DNA of 64,000 nucleotides from Euonymus europaeus. Taxonomy: Eukaryota; Streptophyta; Magnoliopsida; Celastrales; Celastraceae. The stretch covers positions 21,929,001 to 21,993,000 of the forward strand of contig OY756961.1 of NCBI GenBank assembly GCA_963580455.1, written 5' to 3'. Numbering within the stretch: position 1 is the first letter of the stretch; each line of letters begins with the position of its first letter. This document shows positions 1-12,559 of the stretch, in pieces. The notes under the pieces were generated by a model. The model was not told the DNA's origin. It did no database searches and was given only the letters and a program-made list of their open reading frames with translations. The translations under genes and the position numbers were made by a program.

Positions 1-3000
1 TCCTTGTCTCGGTCTAAACCAGCGCATCAATCGGGACAGTCTGTTGATTTTACAAGATCGGTGAAGTCGGATCGGCTTAGGGATCCGTCGGGGATGGTCC
101 GATCGAAATCCCACGGTTACGATGATAAGTCTGATTTTTCTGAGTGTTCTCCATCAATTCTGTGTTATAGTTCCTCTTCCTTTTCTAATGTTGAGTTTGT
201 GAATAATAGTTGTGACCTTGATAACAACAACGCCAACAATGTTGTTGGAGCTGATAATAATAATAAATATGTCGGTAATTCGGGGGGAGGTTTTAACAAA
301 AGTAAGAGTTCTCCTCCTGCTGCCGTTGTTACTGGTGCCTCTTTGCGGTATAAGCCTCCTAGTGGGAGGAAGAGTCGTCCGGATTCCACAAGTTCTAATG
401 GGAATTTAGAATGTAATGAGGGATTCCGAGATCATGTTGGGGAATTGGACTGCAATGGAAATGGTGGTGGGGTTGGTGGTGAAGTGTGTACTATCAAAAA
501 TCTTGACAATGGGAAGGAGTTTGTTGTGAATGAGATCAGAGAGGATGGGACTTGGAACAAGTTAAAGGAAGTGGCGACTGGGAGGCAACTGACTATAGAG
601 GAATTTGAGATGAGCGTGGGGACTTCACCAATTGTGCAAGAGTTACTGAGGAGGCAGAATGTGGAGGAGGGTCATAGGGAAAATCTCGATTTCAAACCAA
701 ATAATGGTATTGGTAGCATTTCTAAGTCGAAAAAGAGGGGCAGTTGGTTTAGGAGTATAAAAAGTGTTGCGAGTAGCATCACCAATCATAAGGAGGGGAG
801 AAGTAGTGATGAGAGGGATACCTCGTCGGAGAAGGGTGGTAGGAGGTCAAGCTCAGCGACTGATGATAGCCAGGATGTTTCGTTCCATGGGCCTGAGAGA
901 GTTAGGGTACGGCAGTATGGGAAGTCGAGTAAGGAGTTCAGTGCATTGTACAAGAGTCAGGAGATTCAAGCACATAATGGGTCCATATGGAGCATTAAGT
1001 TTAGTTTAGATGGGAGGTATCTTGCGAGTGCAGGTGAGGATTGCGTCATTAATGTTTGGCAGGTTTTGGAGTCAGAGAGAAAGGGAGAATTGTTAATGGA
1101 AAAGGCTGAGGACGGGAATTTGAACCTTTTGCTAATGGCCAATGGGTCCCCAGAACCTAGTTCATTGTCACCGTCTGTGGACAATTATCCTGAGAAGAAG
1201 AGAAGAGGGAGGACATCTATAAGCCGGAAATCATTGAGCTTGGACCATATTATTGTTCCTGATACTGTCTTTGCACTTTCAGATAAACCCATTTGCTCAT
1301 TCCAAGGACATCTAGACGATGTTCTTGACCTGTCATGGTCCAAGTCTCAGGTTAGTCAGTTATCATTCCATTTGTTATTTTTGGCATGTATTTCTTATTA
1401 TGCCTTTATGCATCCTTTCATGCTGATTATTTGGATTTGTTGGATTTCACTTCTTAGAACACTGCCATGTAAAAATTCATTACTTGTCCAGTGATTGCGA
1501 GTGTCAAATATTTTTCAACCCTCTTTCTTTTATGATTTTTATATTTAAGCATTCTACTGTAGCTTAATTTTATTCCATGTATTAAGTAATGTAAGCTATT
1601 TAGTCTTCCTGTGTGTAAATGACTAAATGGTAAGGTGTGCATCATTCCTTTTGCTGTTGTGGCTAAGTTTATCTGTTTACATGGAAAATCCATGGTTGAG
1701 TGCCATTAAGGTTCAGCTAGATTGAGTACGATAGTGTATTAATGGAAAGATGTCACAGTATGGTTTCTGAATATTCTGGATAGATGTCATTTCCCAGTAT
1801 TGGTTTATCTTTAGGTGGGTCACGTTTGGGATCATTCGGATAGGATTTTGACCAGTAAACTTTTATATGAAGTTGCCAGGTTTAGAATTAGAAGTAGCTT
1901 AGTTGTGCCTGAAAGCATAACATTTTCCCCATCGCCCACAGAATAAGTTAGGTTTTCCTCAATACTATTTAAAATATGCTATTTACTTTTTTTTAATGCA
2001 AAAAAGGATATTATTAATAGGAACACCAAGTTGGTGCAAACAAAGTTACAAGATGGATAAGCTAATGCTATCAAAATAACTTATAAGTTCCCATCAGAAG
2101 CATTAATCCAGACTTTTACAGTACTAAGCCAATTATCTATTAGTGACAAAAGAAGTTTTTTAGTCTTCAAAGACCTTGTTGTTCATCTCTTTCTTGTTTA
2201 GGCAACACAGCTATTTAATGTGTGCTTTATTTACTTAGACACGGTGAGTATTAATGATTTGGACTTTGAAGGACCTTATCAGGAGAGAAGATTAAGGTTT
2301 ACTGTTATCAAATATTTCAAATGTCTCTATGCCTGGGTGAAACAGTGATTCTTGTTTAATCACAGTGAGTATTAATGATTTGGACTTTGAAGGACCTTAT
2401 CAGGAGAGAAGATTAAGGTTTACTGTTATCAAATGTTCAAATGTCTCTATGCCTGGGTGAAACAGTGAATCTTGTTTAATTTTAAGTTGTTTGCAAGGGG
2501 CATTACTCTCGCATTGAAAACTTCATGCAGTTGCTGTCTAGGCACACGCCTAGGGCCCTTAGTGCCTTGTGTTTTAGGTCTGGGTGAGTGCCTGTGTGGT
2601 CTACTGGTCTTTTGAAGCTGTTTGACATTTTTTAGCAAATAGCCATTTTTAATTTTTTAGATTCTGTAGTTGCATGGGGCCATGTAATGAATTTAATACA
2701 TAACTGTGTAATTTAATTTAGGCCCATGTTATAATTAAAAATGCAGTTGGTTTGTAGCTGGTGCATCTTTTAGTCTTTATTTTAAAACTAAAGCGGTAGA
2801 AAATTGGAAGAGGCTTTATCTACGGAACCTTGTCAACTGAAGAAGCCAAAACTCTCCAAAAAAGGGTAAGCATTACAAACCTCAGAGGTTTTTGTTCAGC
2901 TAGGGGATCGTAGGGACCTAGGCTCTATGGGACCACACTGCACTATAAGAGACAATCAGACAACAAAAAAGATGGAATATGGAATATGAAGACCATTATG

Positions 3001-6000
3001 CTGGTCGCATATATCCTTTAGCCTCCTATTAAGGACTGTCACTAAGATTAGCCTATTTGCATGTTTCTATTTTGTGTATAAAATTAAATTGGGCCTTACT
3101 TCACTCAGGATGTGCCCTTGAGTGCACCTTCTGCGGTACAGGGCCTTTGCACCTTCGTAGCGCCTTTGACAACATTGAATATAATGCTTAGTTTGCTATG
3201 GAATTAAAGAATTTTTCACCATCGCCTACTGCCTTGGAGTTCTCATACTTGCGAATTTGGAATTTGTGCAGCTATTGTATTCAACAATGAACCAGCAAAA
3301 TAGTAGGAGGATTGCTCCCCTTGTTTTTGAATATTGGAGAACTGGTACAAGGAGAAGTGAAATTTGTGTTGGTTACATATTAGGTTTTGAAGAGATACTC
3401 TGCTTCTCTTTGTTCTTGCGTCTCTTGATTTTCCCGGCATTTGTTTTTGACTTCTATTAAAACTATTTCTTTTATATTTTTTCACTTCGACAGTATTTTT
3501 ATCTTAGGCATGCTATTATTCATTTGCCATTCTCATTTAAATCTGCTATTCAGATATTTGATGAGAGTTGAGAGAAATTTGAGATGTTTCCAGTCTTCTA
3601 GATTCCTTTTCAAGCATTGCCAAAATGTTATGAATCTATAGGTCTATCTCGAGTTGTGTGGGAAAAGGATGAGGAATTTGTGATTCATACTGCCCAGGAG
3701 GGTTTTTGATATTTTTCAGAAGCCTTGCTAGATTTGTTTAATGCTTCAAAACTGAATACATGCAAAAGGGTAAACAATTTCAGTGCAAAAAGCTCCCGTA
3801 GTGGGCGGTGTCAGGGACAGAAAGGAGCAGGATCTGAATGTATGTGGAGTGACTATTTCCAAATATTGAACCTATGACCTCTAAGTTGTACTCCTACAAT
3901 TCTACCATTGGTCACATGTTCACTTGTCCAAATTGAATATATGTGCCTTTTTAAAGAATTAACTCATGGATACGATGTTGAGCTCTATGTCTTAATATAT
4001 TTATTATCTTACTAATTCATTCTTTTCTTTTTTCAGCACTTGCTCTCTTCGTCAATGGATAAAACTGTGCGATTGTGGCACTTGTCTAGCCGGACTTGTT
4101 TGAAAATATTTTCACACAGTGATTATGGTAAGTTAATGTTTCTAATATTTTGTAGTGCCATAATTCTCTCTTGGCCTCAAATTATGTCACCTAGAATGTG
4201 TATAAAGTGGAAATCATGTTACTTTAATGTCTTTGGAATTGAGGACTGACAAAAAACATCAATTTTCATCTGACTTCTTTGAGTAAAAGTTAAGTTCACG
4301 GTCATTGATCAGTTCAATAATGCTACACCATTTTATAGTCCATTACAGTGTGCTATTATTGAATTATTTGTTGGCAACCTTTACACCACATCTTTTTATG
4401 ACCCTTTTGTAAGATATTGAGATGATTGCAATTGCTAATGAAACTTGGTTGTTTTGATCCGTGTTTACGCAGTAACTTGCATCCAGTTTAATCCTGTTGA
4501 TGATAGATACTTCATTAGTGGATCTCTTGATGCAAAAGTTCGCATTTGGAGCATTCCTGATCGTCAAGTTGTTGATTGGAATGATCTGCATGAGATGGTC
4601 ACTTCAGCTTGCTATACTCCAGATGGGAAGGTTCGGCCAGTATTATTATGCTCACTGTCTTCATGTAATATGTAAAATCCATTTTTGGCTGAATCAATTT
4701 TGTTGATTACTGAAGGGGGCTCTTGTCGGATCAGACAAGGGAAGCTGTAGATTGTATAATACGTCTGGTACAATTTGACGAGTCTCTTTTCTTTCTCCCT
4801 CCCAATTGTTGTAGTTAATGTTCTGCTGAGTAGCAAAATTCCTTTTGTGTGTTTCCGTATCATCTTCAGAAAATAAGTTGCAGCAAGAACGTCAAATAAA
4901 TCTGCAGATCAAGAAGAGGAAATCTCATCAGAAGAAAATCACAGGTTTCCAGGTAATTTTCCTAAGTAGCTCTATGTTATCTTTTAGGTTGCTATTTTGC
5001 TTGATTGCTTTCAGCTTCTTATATGTTACACTATACAGTTTGCGCCAGGAAGTACATCAGAAGTACTTATAACATCTGCAGACTCACGAATACGGGTAGT
5101 TGATGGTATTGAATTGGTCCACAAGTTCAAGGGTAAGGATATGAAGAGTATTTTTGTGCATGTATTCTGTTGTTATCTTCAGTTATTCTTCACTGCATGC
5201 ATCAGCTTAAAAAAGGTTGATCTTGTTTTTTTTTTGTGTGGTGGTTGACTTAAAAAAGAGGCTTATTACGTTATGGGGTTATTCTTTAAGGGAGGGGGAA
5301 GGGGGACAGTGATCCCTGTTCTTCATGCAAGTTATAAGGAGCAGGGCCACCAGTAGGACACCTCATGCACCTTTTGCGGTAATCCTTATAAATTTATGAC
5401 TGCTCCCTATGAATGGTCAAGTTACCATTGAGATGGTTTCTCCTTAAGCGAGCTGTTGAGTGTTGAGGTTTACCTGGCTTTAAGAACAAAAAAGAATCAT
5501 TAGATTTTGTATTTTAAATGGATTTTAATTGAGTTGCCGCCTCAGTCCTCACCAAGAATCAGTGTTACTGTTGCTCATTACCATTTTGCGCAGGTATATT
5601 TAGACTGTTCAATCCATAATGACTCTACTCTTATGTTGAGCATTAGGTGAGGTGAAGGAAATTAGGTTCTGGGATTACAAGGATATGTGAAATAATCTCG
5701 CACTGTATTCTAGTTCTAAATGTTCAGCTGCTAGTGCAGCACTTGAATTATTTATTTATTTTCTCAGCAATCTCTCTCTCTGTCTCTCTTTATCTTCATT
5801 AAGAAGGAAATGAGAGAATACATTAAGACTGAGTAAACTTTACAGAATATCTGGCAGTTTGTGATGATGATATGATATGGATTCATGTAAATCACAGGAT
5901 GCCTTGATAGTTTAGCATAAACTAGTTGAAGTTACAATTGGAGTTGATCATGGGGCATGCCTTTCTCTTTTATGGTTGAATACTATGTACTCTGAAACGA

Positions 6001-6670
6001 TATCCTTGTATTAATATCCATTGAAGGCCATTTGCCATTTTGACAATTAAGTTCACTTGGCTCTTTGACAGGGTTTCGCAACACCAACAGCCAAATCTCG
6101 GCATCCCTTACAGCTAATGGAAAGCATGTGGTCTCTGCCAGTGAGGATTCTCATGTCTATGTGTGGAAACATGAAGCTGATTCTCGACCTAGCAGAAGCA
6201 AAGGTGTCAGAGTCACTCGCTCATACGAGCATTTTCATTGTCAAGATGTATCAGTTGCTGTCCCATGGCCTGGGATAGGTGACTCATGGGGATTACATGG
6301 CATTTATTCTGCAGATCACTCTGTGCTTCATAACAACTTTGACGAGGTTTCTACAGCCAACCATCCTCCACCTGCCGAGGATATTAGTGCTACTGGGGGT
6401 TCTCGGTCAACTTCCGAGTGCATGACCAGCCCACTTCATGGATTAATATCCAGTGCAAGTAATGGTTACTTCTTTGATAGAACCTCGGCAACATGGCCTG
6501 AGGAAAAGCTCCTTCAGGCTGCTAAGAATTGTAGCCCTCATCATGCCAACCATGATCTCTCCAATGGCGTAAACCAAAACGTGTCAGCTTGGGGTATGGT
6601 AATTGTAACTGCTGGTCTTCGAGGAGAACTTCGGACTTTTCAAAATTTTGGATTGCCTATTCGGATATAA
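1..6670 (+). CDS. WDR44-like WD40-repeat protein gene, 5' partial
   Basis: A beta-propeller scaffold protein; plant members of this WDR44-like group have no settled biochemical role. Exons read as 1-1350, 4037-4127, 4473-4630, 4716-4767, 4870-4952, 5039-5132 and 6072-6670, all with GT-AG introns and a continuous frame (about 808 codons visible). The reading frame is open at base 1, so the true start is upstream. The N-terminal third is Ser/Asn/Gly-rich and probably disordered. WD repeats begin near base 967 ([20 protein letters not shown], followed by a VINVW end), continue with DKTVRLWHL (exon 2) and AKVRIWSIP (exon 3), and end with DSHVYVWKH in the last exon. A basic stretch (KKRKSHQKK) lies in exon 5. 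The protein ends [13 protein letters not shown], matching the family's usual C-terminus, so the 3' end is complete. Intron 1 (2686 bp) holds a tandem duplication. The exon joins and family are well supported; the cellular function is not. Confidence 0.88.
2244..2484. repeat. 121-bp tandem duplication in WD40 gene intron 1
   Basis: Two adjacent copies (2244-2364 and about 2365-2484) both begin GTGAGTATTAATGATTTGG and run through the same sequence to CTTGTTTAAT. They differ by a few bases and one small indel. It lies wholly inside an intron and has no visible coding content. Confidence 0.9.
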
Positions 6671-7640
6671 GCAGCCACAAAACCCCCCAGACGCCTCGGC
6701 GTTGGATAATTGTGTTTGGTAAGACCAGCTATTGCTGGTCCATTGCCACCTTGGTTAAATGTGTACAGAGATATCCAGTGAGATGTAAAATTAGTTTCCT
6801 TTTTTTCTTTTTTAACCTTTTTTGTTCGTGCTTCATTGGAAATGGGGCAGACAGTGCCTTTTCTGATCAAGCGTCTAGGAAAAATATAGATTTGTCAAGG
6901 GAAAAAAAGAAGAAGAAGAGAGAACTACACTGAATTTAGAGACCGATTGATCGGGAATTGTAGAGTTTTGAGCATGGGAAAAGCTCATAGGATCAAATTG
7001 AAATTATTTTTTTACCATTCATTCTTGTAAACCTAGTCAAATTCATCAAGTATTTGATGTATTTAAGTAGTCTGTATGTTTTACACTTTGATTGAAGCAA
7101 TACCTTATGATCTGTTTTTGGTCTGAAAGCATCAACCATTTCAGTTTTTAGGAAAATCTAAAGCCATTGATTGAGCAATTATTTTTTGCACCATGCTGTG
7201 GTTCCTGCCATTCCTGAAGTTAATGAAATCTTCAGTGAAACTACAAACTGAGTGCAGCACTTGTCAGGAGAGGATTCAACCTCTAGAGAGATGGGTGGGC
7301 TTTAAACCACCCAACAGAGCCCAGCACACAGTTTATTTGGGCTTTCTGTTGGGCCTGTAGCAACCCATAATGGAGTCATCCCAACTGGAGGCTCCATACC
7401 TTCATTGGCTCCAGAATTATCCTTCGAAATTTCAACCAATAATCATCCAAAGCCAAGCCAGCCAACGTCCTCTTGCAATCTTTTTCAACTTTATGACAGA
7501 AGCCCATGATAGGAGTGGAAGTTTTTTGTTTTCAGACCAAAATACCCCTACTATGTCATAAAAGTATCATAGGAAATCCATAAATCAAATCCTCATTGGT
7601 TACCTGTAGATGATATGGCAGACAAATATCTTCTGCTAAA
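6671..7640. other. WD40 gene 3'UTR and intergenic spacer
   Basis: The first 400 bases or so are the likely 3'UTR of the WD40 gene: T-rich, with no further WD sequence. From about 7100 to 7640 I see no gene. GGGCTTT/AGCCCA words around 7290-7360 are present but belong to no recognised element. Confidence 0.5.
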
Positions 7641-7808
7641 ATTATCTTATCCTCCTTGCCCCACAAATATCCCCATAACATTTATCTTGTCTTGTATTGA
7701 CCTCCTCTTACCTATATATCCATGCTCATATGTGTTATTATCCAATTGGTACTCTCAAGATAGATAATTTCACAGTGGTTTAGTGGGTTTTACCTTACAA
7801 GAAGAAAA
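7641..7808 (+). promoter_or_regulatory. Proximal promoter and 5'UTR of the POR gene
   Basis: A TATA box (TATATAT, 7713-7719) lies about 90 bp before the ATG, which would place transcription start near 7745. Upstream, around 7645-7652, CTTATCC is a reversed I-box/GATA-type word of the kind found in light-regulated plant promoters. The start ATG at 7809 is preceded by AAGAAAAA, a good plant initiation context. Element assignments are by motif only. Confidence 0.5.
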
Positions 7809-9376
<1,568 letters not shown>

Positions 9377-9616
9377 TTTTTGAAACCTCAAAAGACTGAG
9401 GCAACTGCATCCTTTGCTGCTGGAGAGATTGGTATCGGCTGAAGAATCGAGTCCATTTGTGATTGTCGAGTTTGGGTTAGAATGCTGTGTTTTTTCTTTT
9501 CTTTTTTTGTAAAAAAATTCTGTAGGGTAGATGAGTTCTGAAAGTTTGACAATAAGATTGCTGATATTGGAATCTCAAAATGCGACATGTTTACAATTCC
9601 TAAGCAGGAAACCTTA

Positions 9617-10122
9617 CATCAGTAGTGCCATGACACCAATGCAGAAGAAGGTCTGATTCGCTGCCTTCACTTACAGGATAGTTACCACTAGGAAAACGAT
9701 TTCCAGTCATGTAGCGTAGGGGGTACCCTTCACATCCTCTGCCTCGTCTGGTTTCAGGTCCATATGCATTAGGACATGCATAATGTCAGCCAGTCCAGGG
9801 CAGAACCACAGTACTCCTTCCCATGTCATTCATCAATGGACATCTTCATTTGTTTGCCAATGCCTAATAATTTCAACCACAACTGCACTCTATTTTTTTT
9901 TCCATACCGTTTAACACAACAATGATATAGTAATTTGACCTCGGACTGACAAATTACAGTAAAAAGATCTCAAAAAGGGTGAAAAAGTATATTATCATCC
10001 TTCTTGAAGAGATTGTTCCTTCACCACCAATATGCTTGTTAAAATATAAGCAGACCCATAAGAAGCCTATCTTCCATATTCCCATATAATAACTCTTTTG
10101 GCAGATCACTTGGAAGCTTGAT
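9617..10122 (-). pseudogene. LanC-like (GCR2/GCL family) gene fragment, degenerate
   Basis: Reading the minus strand, two stretches match plant lanthionine-synthetase-C-like proteins. The first is 10122 down to about 10015: IKLPSDLPKELLYG, then, after a frameshift, GFLWVCLYFNKHIGGEGTIS. The second, about 9840 down to 9617, includes HVLMHMDLKPDEAEDVKG, then, after a one-base slip, RYMTGNRFPSGNYPVSEG and LHWCHG, followed by a GTAAGG donor-like site. The WCHG motif holds family zinc ligands. The family consists of cytosolic or membrane-associated proteins of about 400 aa. Only the middle is present, in several frames with stops, so it is a relic. The spacing between the blocks and the splice-like edges suggest a decayed genomic copy, not a processed one. 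It lies just beyond the POR gene 3' end on the opposite strand. Confidence 0.75.
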
Positions 10123-10389
10123 CTGTTATCAAGGATAGTAATAATCCGTAATCAACAATCAAAACCAACTTTCAAGAGGGAAATAAATCCGTTAAGAGAG
10201 GTCACAATGATCAAGCAACTCTTTAAATTTGGTTATGTCATGTCTTTCTTGAGAGAGATAGGTATAACATAGCTTTTACCGTTTCATTTTGGTAATTTGA
10301 ATGAAATGTTATGCATTTTGGGTTGAAAAATGCTCTTTTTGAATTTCAAAAAATATGAATGATATATTTAATCATTATTCAAAAAAAGT

Positions 10390-11645
10390 TTTAATTGCCT
10401 ATATTGATGATGTCCTTCTTTTTTTTTTTCTTTTCTTAAGTATCAAACAACAATTTTATTAACTTTCAAAAATTCTTGACATTATTAGAGAAAACGGATT
10501 AGTAGTCTCAAAATCTAAAATTAAATTGTTTCAGACTAATATTCAATTTCTTGGTCATAATATTAACCATGGGACTATAATACTATTGAGAGATCGATTC
10601 AATTTGTGGATAAAGTTTTTGACAAAAATTTAGACAAAAATCTATTACAAAGGTTTCTGAGAAGTTTAAATTATGCAGCTGATTTTTACCCAAATTTACA
10701 TCAATTATGTAAACCTTTACATGAAAGGTTAACGAGAATCAATCTCCATGGATAGATAATCATACTACTATTATTAATAGAATTAAAATATATTTATCAA
10801 CTTTTTGCCTTGCTTAAATATTGCTGATCCTATTACATTTAAAAATCTAGAAATAGATGCATCTGAGGTAGGATATGAAGGTATACTTAAATAGATTAAA
10901 ATAAATAACGAAGAGATGATCCAATTTACTTCAAAAAAAATGGAATCCTACACAATAAAATTATTCTACAATAAAAAAAGAAAATTTTGAGTATGTTTGG
11001 AAATTGTTTTTTTTTTAATAATTAAAAACGATTTTGAGTATAGTTTTCAAAAACAGTTTTTAAAATAAATGAAGTGTTAAAAATTCATTTGGCTTATGTT
11101 ATTTATAAATTGTTTTCTAAATAAAAAATACAAAGTTTGGACACAAAATAAGATTAGTTATATAATATAACAAGAAGAGTAATGAACAATGACGAAAAGT
11201 AAATCAAATAAATTTGGAGAGATAATGGAAAAGAGACAAGGGAGAGAAGAGTTGGGGAGAGAAGAGTGGGGAGAGAAGAGATCGTAACAACTAATGAGAA
11301 ATGGAGGAAAAAGTAGAGCAAGAGGAAAAAAAAAATGAATTTCAATTTATTCACAAAAATGTCACCAATCCATTTTCAAAATTCTCCAAAACATGATTTA
11401 GTTGTTTGCGATTTTCTGCTTTCAAAAACATAATTCTGAAAAACTGTAACACCCAAATGAATTTTCATCCAGTTTTCTATTTTGAAAAACAAAAAACAGT
11501 TTTGGAAACATGTTCCAAACACACCTACTGTTCTGTGTATTTCAAAATTTCAGAGTGATTTATTAAACCAAATTTTTTTAGTAGTAGTAGATTGCAAATC
11601 CGCTAAAGAAGTATTACAGAAAGATGTTCAAAATATTGCATCGAA
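10390..11645 (+). mobile_element. Endogenous pararetrovirus-like RT/RNase H relic
   Basis: Plus-strand translation, in several frames, shows YIDDV at about 10400, a block containing FLGHNI at about 10540, and further reverse-transcriptase thumb/RNase H-like sequence to about 10980. The reading resumes at about 11530-11640 with an RNase H-like VVVDCKSAKEVLQ stretch. The wording is closest to Caulimoviridae-type polymerases, not Ty3 or copia elements. Stops, frameshifts and a MITE-like insertion (10993-11525) break it, and no capsid, movement or complete polymerase region is present, so it is a dead genomic fossil. The family call rests on remembered motif patterns. Confidence 0.6.
10993..11525. 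mobile_element. MITE-like insert with terminal inverted repeats
   Basis: The left end begins TGTTTGGAAATTGTTTTT and the right end finishes GTTTTGGAAACATGTTCC then AAACACACC, so the two ends are approximate reverse complements. A second inverted match (AAAATTCATTTGG on the left, CCAAATGAATTTT on the right) lies further in. The middle is purine-rich (GAGAGAAGAG) and non-coding. The pararetroviral reading is interrupted exactly across this block. The superfamily and target duplication could not be settled. Confidence 0.55.
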
Positions 11646-11659
11646 ATAATTTTTTTCCC

Positions 11660-11956
11660 ATTGACAAGCTACCTTAACCTGGCGTAGAATCCTTTTGAAC
11701 ATATTGGGATGGTGTGAATTGGAGATGGGTCTTAACCTGGCGTAGAATCCTTTTTCAATGGGAAGAGGAATTGGAATCAATTCTTTGGCCAAATCACGAT
11801 TTGTCCCTCGAAGCAAGATAGGATCGTCTAGAAGCACAATATTGATGGGGAACTTTATAGTAAAATCTCTTTCAGTAGCTGCAAGGGATCATGATATCCC
11901 AATTCTTGAAGTATCCTCCTCCGCTATTTGGAATGGCTGATCACCACCAAAAGTAG
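11660..11956 (+). mobile_element. LINE fragment, left half (split by Tat element)
   Basis: The plus strand encodes a stretch with LTWRRILFQWEEELESILW and then VKSLS and IWNG, which is the region just before the zf-RVT zinc-finger end of plant L1-type LINE polymerases. The frame runs on directly beyond the Tat element at 21784 (PPKVEFFIWL is completed across the insertion), showing both halves were one element. There are stops and frameshifts, so it is inactive. Confidence 0.6.
11673..11754. repeat. 24-bp direct repeat inside LINE fragment
   Basis: CTTAACCTGGCGTAGAATCC, followed by TTTT, occurs at 11673-11696 and again at 11731-11754, a 58-bp period. Both copies can be read as the LINE peptide LTWRRIL in their own frames, so this is a small internal duplication of LINE sequence. 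Confidence 0.85.
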
Positions 11957-12519
11957 TGATATTACAAAAATACCCCCACCAATGGTGCTCCGCCACGTCA
12001 TAGATGGACCAGGACTCTGCATGCCTACCAGGCAGTCTCCTCGGTAAGAGTGCACCCGCTGGACCTACCAAGGTGAAAACCAGCTGGATATGGTCCACAA
12101 CCATAATGGGAAGACCCACTTCAACAGTGGTCCTCAGCCCTATATAAGGCTCAACAAGTCAGGTATTATCCAACTTAACCACAATTTGAGTACTGATTAA
12201 TTGAGAGTTTTAGTCTGAGAAGCTCACCTGATTGGATATCTACTGACTTGAGCGTCGGAGCGCCAACGCCAGAGGACACCCTCTGGTGCGGCCTTTAGCT
12301 CATCTTTGTTTGTTGTGCTCAGCTCTCAGACTGTTTAGCTGATCAACCTGGACAACCCTACCTGCCTGGTCGGTAAGTTACCTGCTAGGCAACTTAACTG
12401 GTCAACCAAGACTGTCTGGCTCGGCTGATTGGCTCCCTGGAAGGATCTTCGTCCGTGCATTACTGCAGGTCTGACCCACTGAACGTCTTCTCGGTAGTGA
12501 CACCTTTTTGACGTCATCA
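11957..12519 (+). repeat. 5' LTR of element 1
   Basis: Starts TGATATTACAAAAATACCCC and ends TTTTTGACGTCATCA. A TATATAAGG promoter word lies around 12141-12149. It is identical in length to the 3' LTR and differs at three positions. CTGGTCGGTAAGTTACC within it resembles the palindromic words found downstream of pol. Confidence 0.95.
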
Positions 12520-12520
12520 G

Positions 12521-12538
12521 TTTGGCGCCGTCTGTGGG
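12521..12538 (+). other. Primer-binding site of element 1
   Basis: TTTGGCGCCGTCTGTGGG begins one base after the LTR's terminal CA. A TGGCGCC-type site immediately after the LTR is the usual tRNA primer site in this group; I do not assign the tRNA. Confidence 0.75.
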
Positions 12539-12559
12539 AAACGACTAAATTCCCTTACA

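Noticed and set aside
2530..3240. AGGCACACGCCTAGG and TGCACCTTC phrases in WD40 gene intron 1 as a SINE or Helitron
   Set aside because: Only scattered low-complexity phrases; no box or terminal structure.
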